Source: Promethearchaeota archaeon (GTDB taxonomy: Archaea > Asgardarchaeota > Lokiarchaeia > Sigynarchaeales > SOKP01). Taken from it: a stretch of DNA of 9,023 nucleotides. The translations under genes and the position numbers were made by a program. Below, in pieces: positions 5,807 through 9,023 of this stretch. The stretch's first letter is position 1, and every line of letters begins with the position of its first letter. The notes under the pieces were generated by a model, which saw only the letters and a program-made list of their open reading frames with translations, was not told where the DNA came from and made no database searches. The DNA is taken from NCBI GenBank assembly GCA_030668025.1, contig DAOUUT010000147.1:1-9023 (forward strand), written 5' to 3'.

Positions 5807-6592
5807 ATGCCAAAATTGTATAAGTTAAAATTAATTTTAGGAGGGGCTCAAAATTCAGGCAAGAGCTCGTTCATAAATTGGCATAAAAAAGAAGATACTC
5901 CGATTGGTGTTTCATTTGAAGCTGTAAATTGTTACGCCAACGAAGGCGATTTATATAAATTTCTTGTCTGGGATTTAAAAGATCGAAAAAGATTCAGATT
6001 CCTTTTCCCAGTTTTTTGTCGAGGGGCATGTGCGGGATTACTATGTTTTGATTTATCTGATAAAAAATCTTTTTTAGATTTAAATAGGTGGATCACCCTT
6101 TTTCGAGAGAGTGCTGGAGAGATTCCCATAATTTTAATTGGAACAAAAGCAGACTTAGGAAAAAGAGAAGTTTCAAATGAAGAAATCAACGTTCTAATTG
6201 AGAGAGAGGGTCTTGAGTGCGCTTTTTTTACATCCATTTCTAATAGTGATGTAATGAAAGAAGAAATTTTCAGAGAAATAGTTCAAAAAATAGATTTAAA
6301 TTCTCATCTTAATAATTTCTATATTCCTAAAGATTTCGATGACGAGAATTTTAAATTGATAGAAAAATTGTTTGAACGATGTCCTATTTGTAAGAAGATA
6401 AATCATAGTAGCAGAGACTTGAAAAATGTCTATTATAACAAACTCGACCCCGAAACAACGAGATTGAGAGAAAATTTACTAAGGTTAATTGATAATTTAG
6501 ATGAGATTAATATTGATCATTCTAATAAAATTTCGATTGGAATTCCTTGTTGCGCATGTTTTAGAGATTTTTTTGAAGAACAACAGGCATAA
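5807..6592 (+). CDS. Ras/Rab-like small GTPase with altered switch II and C-terminal cysteine module
   Basis: This 261-residue protein has a GTPase domain (about 5-165) of the Ras/Rab type. G1 is GAQNSGKS (13-20). G2 is Thr31 in TPIGVSFE, close to the Rab TIGVxF. G3 is W55-D56-L-K-D-R60-K-R-F-R where Rabs have WDTAGQERFR. G4 is T113-K114-A-D116 (normally NKxD). G5 is T142-S-I-S (normally SAK). Aligned to Ras, Gly12 is Gln15, Gly60 is Asp59 and Gln61 is Arg60, all expected to impair GTP hydrolysis, so it may stay GTP-bound or act as a nucleotide-dependent scaffold. The domain keeps the GKS loop and the base-contacting Asp, so binding is plausible. Residues 175-261 are an added module with C192-P-I-C195 and C248-C249-A-C251, a likely zinc site holding a helical insert. 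There is no CaaX lipidation signal. Small GTPases of this kind are expanded in Asgard archaea. Partners are unknown. Confidence 0.88.
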   Translation: MPKLYKLKLILGGAQNSGKSSFINWHKKEDTPIGVSFEAVNCYANEGDLYKFLVWDLKDRKRFRFLFPVFCRGACAGLLCFDLSDKKSFLDLNRWITLFRESAGEIPIILIGTKADLGKREVSNEEINVLIEREGLECAFFTSISNSDVMKEEIFREIVQKIDLNSHLNNFYIPKDFDDENFKLIEKLFERCPICKKINHSSRDLKNVYYNKLDPETTRLRENLLRLIDNLDEINIDHSNKISIGIPCCACFRDFFEEQQA

Positions 6593-6596
6593 TTCT

Positions 6597-7022
6597 CTAC
6601 TTTTTTAAAATTCCAGATGATTTTATTATGTCTAAGTGATCAAACGCGATTTTTAAAGATGCCAATTTTGATATCGGAACAATCTCTAAAGCTTGAGCAT
6701 CGTCTTTTGCCAATGGTTTTTCAGTCTTGGACAAAGGTTCACATAAGAACGCTATTGACACAGTGTGGCCTCTAGGGTCTCTGTTTGGATCGGAAAATAC
6801 ACCTATAAGTTTAATTAATTTTATATTAATGTTTGTTTCTTCATAAGCTTCTCTGATACATGCCGCTTCCACATTTTCACCTATGTCAACAAATCCTCCA
6901 GGCAAAGCTAGTTCACCTTTAAAAGGAGGATTTTTTCTACGAATTAGAACAATTGAATTTTGCTGAAATAATATAACGGCGTCAACTGTTAGTAATGGAG
7001 TTATAGGTTTTGGCATTGTCAA
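6597..7022 (-). CDS. Nudix hydrolase, probable ADP-ribose pyrophosphatase
   Basis: This protein of up to 141 residues has the Nudix box G43-x5-E49-x7-R57-E58-A-Y-E61-E62-T-N64-I, where N64 replaces the usual Gly. The box binds Mg2+ and positions a water to cut a nucleoside diphosphate linked to a second group. The run FSDPNRDPRGHTVSI (76-90), with Pro79 about 15 residues after the box, is characteristic of the archaeal/bacterial ADP-ribose pyrophosphatase branch (COG1051), which splits ADP-ribose to AMP and ribose 5-phosphate; other NDP-X substrates remain possible. The TTG at 7022 overlaps the stop of the phosphoesterase gene upstream, giving translational coupling; an ATG at 7016 would remove only two residues and is equally plausible. 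The stop lies four bases from the end of the convergent GTPase gene. Confidence 0.87.
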   Translation of the reverse strand: MTMPKPITPLLTVDAVILFQQNSIVLIRRKNPPFKGELALPGGFVDIGENVEAACIREAYEETNINIKLIKLIGVFSDPNRDPRGHTVSIAFLCEPLSKTEKPLAKDDAQALEIVPISKLASLKIAFDHLDIIKSSGILKK

Positions 7023-7825
7023 TCATCCCACACGGAAGAGCTTAATAAATGTTCGATACGCGTTCGACGCGGTCTGACAAATATTGTTCGACTTACTTTT
7101 CGTTCTAGAAGTAGAGCTCTTTCGAGATTTGTAGAATTTACCATATGAACTTCTATATCGCCTTCATCCAATATAATGTGGTTAAAGCTAGGACTATCAT
7201 CAGCTCGGACTTTTTTAGAAGTTGAAGTACCACAATAAAGAAAAGTCGTTGGACCAATTACGTAAGCGTGGGGAACATGCCTATGTCCCATTAATACTAA
7301 ATCTAGCTCAAATAATTGAGTAAATTCAAGCAATTCGCCGGCATCTCTCACAGTTGTGAATTTTTGCCCAGATAAAGGAACAGGGATTAAATGATGATGA
7401 AGTGCTAATATTCTATTCTCTAAATTTTTATCGAATTGTCTGCCACACCAATCCAACTGCTCGTCTCCACATCCTCCATGAGCGATATCGTCTCTGGCAG
7501 TGCAGATTCCAACGATTAAAGTGTCTTTATCATCAATGATTAATCTTGATCTTCTAGGACCAATAAGATTTTCAAAAAAGATTATTCCGCTATTTTTTAC
7601 ATCATGATTTCCGGGTACTGCTAGGAATCTTGTGAGTTCTTTAATTCTTTTTATATATGGTAATACTCCTTTAAATTGAGAAATCCTCCCTTTATGAATA
7701 ATATCTCCAGTGCAAATAACAGCATCAGGAGAGGTATCTTCAATGTATTTAATTACGTTTTCCATATATTCGGGAACAAACTCGGAACCATAGTGCAAAT
7801 CGCTTATGTGTATAAGATTCACCAT
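7019..7825 (-). CDS. Calcineurin-like metallophosphoesterase (CpdA/class III phosphodiesterase type)
   Basis: This 268-residue cytosolic enzyme contains all metal-binding motifs of the calcineurin-like superfamily: D9-x-H11 (ISDLHYG), G-D41 (CTGDII), G-N73-H74-D (PGNHD), the His cluster 143-145 (LALHHHLIP) and G-H181-x-H183 (MGHRH). The two-metal centre hydrolyses phosphoesters. The order and spacing resemble 3',5'-cyclic nucleotide phosphodiesterases of the CpdA type, but substrates in this family range from cyclic nucleotides to UDP-sugars and phosphoproteins. The C-terminal part (about 240-268) is basic and of unknown role. Its stop overlaps the TTG of the Nudix gene, so the two form an operon; both products act on phosphate bonds of nucleotides, which suggests linked nucleotide turnover. 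A clear TATA-like box lies upstream and would give a leader of about ten bases. Confidence 0.9.
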   Translation of the reverse strand: MVNLIHISDLHYGSEFVPEYMENVIKYIEDTSPDAVICTGDIIHKGRISQFKGVLPYIKRIKELTRFLAVPGNHDVKNSGIIFFENLIGPRRSRLIIDDKDTLIVGICTARDDIAHGGCGDEQLDWCGRQFDKNLENRILALHHHLIPVPLSGQKFTTVRDAGELLEFTQLFELDLVLMGHRHVPHAYVIGPTTFLYCGTSTSKKVRADDSPSFNHIILDEGDIEVHMVNSTNLERALLLERKVSRTIFVRPRRTRIEHLLSSSVWDD

Positions 7826-7849
7826 ATAAACATAACATCTCTTACTTTA

Positions 7850-7867
7850 GATTATTTTTATATAATC
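7850..7867 (-). promoter_or_regulatory. TATA box of the phosphoesterase-Nudix operon inside an inverted repeat
   Basis: On the minus strand ATTATATAA (7866-7858) is a good TATA box about 37 bases before the ATG at 7825, giving a predicted leader of roughly ten bases. It sits within the inverted repeat GATTAT (7850-7855) / ATAATC (7862-7867), which could allow a regulator to compete with TBP. The repeat may be chance in A/T-rich DNA. Confidence 0.45.
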
Positions 7868-7954
7868 TTAATGCACATTAAATTTTAAATCATATTAAAG
7901 AAATTTTTGTACTAAATTTAGAATAAAACAAAAGTTCATACTAATGTACTTTTT

Positions 7955-8116
7955 TTACACATATACTTCCCTATTAAAAATATTATCGATTTTTCGAATT
8001 TGAGATATCTCGTTAAGAATTTGTTTATCTCTACAATCGACGCATATATTTTTAATTTTAAGCCATCTTATTTGTCCACATTCTGGACAAGTAAACTCTT
8101 TAAAAACTATTTTCAT
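7955..8116 (-). CDS. Very small CxxC...CxxC zinc-ribbon-like protein
   Basis: A 53-residue reading frame starts with ATG at 8116-8114 and stops with TAA at 7957-7955. It has C10-P-E-C13 and C25-V-D-C28, separated by 11 residues, followed by a charged helical segment (about 29-47; DKQILNEISQIRKIDNIF). Two such knuckles normally hold one zinc ion, a unit used for nucleic-acid or protein contacts. Translation is strongly supported by AGGTGA (8130-8125) eight bases before the ATG, immediately after the stop of the small gene upstream, so the two probably form one transcript. No family is named; the size and metal site are all that can be stated. Confidence 0.6.
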   Translation of the reverse strand: MKIVFKEFTCPECGQIRWLKIKNICVDCRDKQILNEISQIRKIDNIFNREVYV

Positions 8117-8124
8117 ATTAAATT

Positions 8125-8130
8125 TCACCT
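8125..8130 (-). promoter_or_regulatory. Shine-Dalgarno site AGGTGA of the small zinc-ribbon-like gene
   Basis: On the minus strand AGGTGA follows the TAA of the preceding small gene directly and lies eight bases before the ATG at 8116. It is a complete match to the archaeal ribosome-binding consensus and is the main evidence that the 53-residue frame is translated. Confidence 0.6.
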
Positions 8131-8301
8131 TTAAATTCTATTATATTTTAAGATTTTAACTACATCTAGATTAATCAGGTCAAGAATGTAATCAATAGAT
8201 TTCTCAAGCGGAGTTTGTGACATATCGCTTTTAAGTCTTAAATTATCATCTTTTTCTTCTTTAAAATCTATTAAAATCTCTTCTAACATTTTATTTTTCA
8301 T
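8131..8301 (-). CDS. Small hypothetical acidic/helical protein, first gene of a two-gene unit
   Basis: This 56-residue protein is read from ATG at 8301. A TTG at 8313 would add four residues (M-K-K-I), and an ATG at 8289 is a third choice. It is charged in its first half (FKEEKDDNLRLKSD) and ends in a probable helix (LEKSIDYILDLINLDVVKIL). There is no metal motif or membrane segment and I recognise no family. The start at 8301 is preferred because the nearest TATA-like element (TATATAA region at 8328-8337 on the plus strand) would start transcription near 8306, leaving an almost leaderless message; no Shine-Dalgarno site is seen. Fourteen bases separate its stop from the zinc-ribbon-like gene, whose ribosome binding site occupies that gap; this is the best evidence that it is a gene. 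Confidence 0.45.
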   Translation of the reverse strand: MKNKMLEEILIDFKEEKDDNLRLKSDMSQTPLEKSIDYILDLINLDVVKILKYNRI

Positions 8302-8313
8302 TATTTTCTTCAA

Positions 8314-8453
8314 CTTAAATAAAATAAGTATATAATCAATTATAAGCGATTTCGACGTAGTATATATATTCTATATAGACAAAAGATATAAGTTTAAATT
8401 AGAAAAAAGCGGATTTTGTAAAATTTGATGTTTGCCTATATATTCAATCGTTT
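8314..8453. promoter_or_regulatory. A/T-rich intergenic region with candidate promoter elements
   Basis: No gene is seen here. Two TATA-like stretches face the small genes on the minus strand: 8328-8337 and the longer alternating run at about 8359-8378 (TATATATATTCTATATAG on the plus strand). Either could be used; the nearer fits an almost leaderless start at 8301. Confidence 0.3.
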
Positions 8454-8478
8454 AAAAAAATACAGTTTTATTCTGTAT
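8454..8478 (-). terminator. Hairpin plus T-tract terminator of alaS
   Basis: Read on the minus strand, ATACAG (8478-8473) and CTGTAT (8465-8460) form a six-base stem with a seven-base loop, followed at once by a T7 tract (8460-8454). It starts six bases after the alaS stop. Hairpin plus U-tract is well suited to ending transcription before the small genes. Confidence 0.55.
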
Positions 8479-8483
8479 CCAAT

Positions 8484-9023
8484 TTAGTTTATCTCTAATT
8501 TCTCTTTTATGCGTTTAATCAGTTCTTCTACATTTAAATCTTTATTTTCGATAAATCCTTGACCATAATCTTTCTTGCCACCGCCCTTGCCACCGTAATT
8601 AGAAACGATTTCCTGAACAAATTTTCCCATCTCGAAATCTATCTCTTCTAAAAGTTTTTTCCCTATCATTCCCATTAGAGTAATTCCTTTTTCGGTTTTA
8701 TTGATGAAAAGCGTAACTAATTTCTCGGATTTCTGTAGAATCTTCACGCTTAAATTTTTAAGATCGGTTTGAGAAAGATTTTCAAAGGATTCAAGAATCA
8801 TTTTATAATTTTCAACTGAGAAAGATGAATTTACAAGTTCTTCCACGTAACTTTCTTTTAATAAGTTTTCTACATCTTGCAATTTGGTTTTAGCTTCATT
8901 CCATTCGTTAAATAATTTATTTAGTTTTAGCGGAATATCTTCTTTTTTTGTGTTAAGGATTTGAGCTAATTCCGTCAAGATGTCTCCTTCAAAGGTGTTG
9001 TTTGAATCCAAAGACATATCAAT
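8484..9023 (-). CDS. alaS: Alanyl-tRNA synthetase, C-terminal part (5' end outside the window)
   Basis: About 179 residues of a longer protein are read here; the frame stays open to the window edge (Ile-Asp before the Met at 9017), so that Met is probably internal. The fragment begins with a helical linker typical of AlaRS (LTELAQILNTKKEDIPLKLNKLFNEWNEA) that leads into the C-terminal domain. It ends with the DHHA1-type glycine motif YGGKGGGKKDYGQGF, residues 141-155 counted from that Met, followed by a final helix. AlaRS charges tRNA-Ala with alanine and edits mischarged Ser and Gly; the C-terminal domain helps dimerise and position tRNA. The catalytic and editing domains lie outside the window. 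A stand-alone DHHA1 protein is the alternative, less likely because of the open frame. A terminator follows the stop. Confidence 0.88.
   Translation of the reverse strand: MDMSLDSNNTFEGDILTELAQILNTKKEDIPLKLNKLFNEWNEAKTKLQDVENLLKESYVEELVNSSFSVENYKMILESFENLSQTDLKNLSVKILQKSEKLVTLFINKTEKGITLMGMIGKKLLEEIDFEMGKFVQEIVSNYGGKGGGKKDYGQGFIENKDLNVEELIKRIKEKLEIN

Noticed and set aside
5932..6237. 101-codon open frame on the minus strand
   Set aside because: It is antisense to the GTPase domain, has no recognisable motif and no ribosome binding site.
7676..7888. 70-codon open frame on the plus strand
   Set aside because: It is antisense to the start of the phosphoesterase gene, which has complete catalytic motifs; the composition is what A/T-rich antisense DNA gives.
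1..9023. CRISPR arrays, insertion sequences, tRNA or rRNA genes, and a defence or viral system
   Set aside because: No regularly spaced repeats, transposase motifs, terminal repeats, cloverleaf-forming sequence or rRNA-like conserved stretches were seen on either strand.
3435..9023. A functional operon linking DtdA and AlaRS in tRNA quality control
   Set aside because: The two genes are about 4 kb apart, on opposite strands, with several unrelated units between them, so the shared theme is probably coincidence.

Overview
The window is AT-rich and points to an Asgard archaeon (Lokiarchaeia-like). It carries an archaeal-type D-aminoacyl-tRNA deacylase (DtdA), two Lrp/AsnC regulators, and the 3' end of an alanyl-tRNA synthetase. 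Several starts have Shine-Dalgarno sites of the GGTGA/AGGAGG kind and A/T-rich TATA-like boxes. It also encodes a Ras/Rab-like small GTPase with an added C-terminal cysteine module, which is the main reason for naming Asgard. No database search was possible, so the lineage is an inference.

Layout. Bases 1-852 (+) hold the tail of a thioredoxin reductase, a small protein with a lysine-rich tail, and a small protein with two [4Fe-4S] motifs. Bases 1031-2179 hold two paralogous Lrp/AsnC regulators arranged tail to tail, both ending in an extra C-G-x-x-C motif. Bases 2349-3311 (-) encode an eight-helix membrane protein that looks like a ZIP metal transporter without most of its metal ligands. Bases 3435-4346 (+) are dtdA, whose conserved N-terminus can only be reached from a non-standard ATT start behind a GGTGAT site. 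Bases 4382-5245 (-) encode an unrecognised protein with a predicted winged helix, divergent from a VOC-fold protein (5375-5755, +). The VOC gene is followed by the GTPase (5807-6592, +). Bases 6597-7825 (-) are a coupled pair: a calcineurin-like phosphoesterase, then a Nudix hydrolase of the ADP-ribose pyrophosphatase type. Bases 7955-8313 (-) hold two very small genes, one a 53-residue CxxC...CxxC protein. Bases 8484-9023 (-) are the C-terminal part of alaS, running off the window.

How the genes fit together. There is no single large operon; the window is a series of short transcription units, often convergent with hairpins between them. Two loose themes can be seen. One is redox/cysteine chemistry: thioredoxin reductase, the [4Fe-4S] protein and Lrp regulators with added cysteine pairs. 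The other is tRNA aminoacylation fidelity: DtdA and AlaRS, although they are about 4 kb apart and on opposite strands. The points most worth a second look are the ATT start of dtdA, the GTPase altered at the positions equivalent to Ras Gly12, Gly60 and Gln61, the paired cysteine-tailed Lrp paralogues, and the ligand-poor ZIP-like protein. No mobile element, CRISPR array, tRNA or rRNA was seen.
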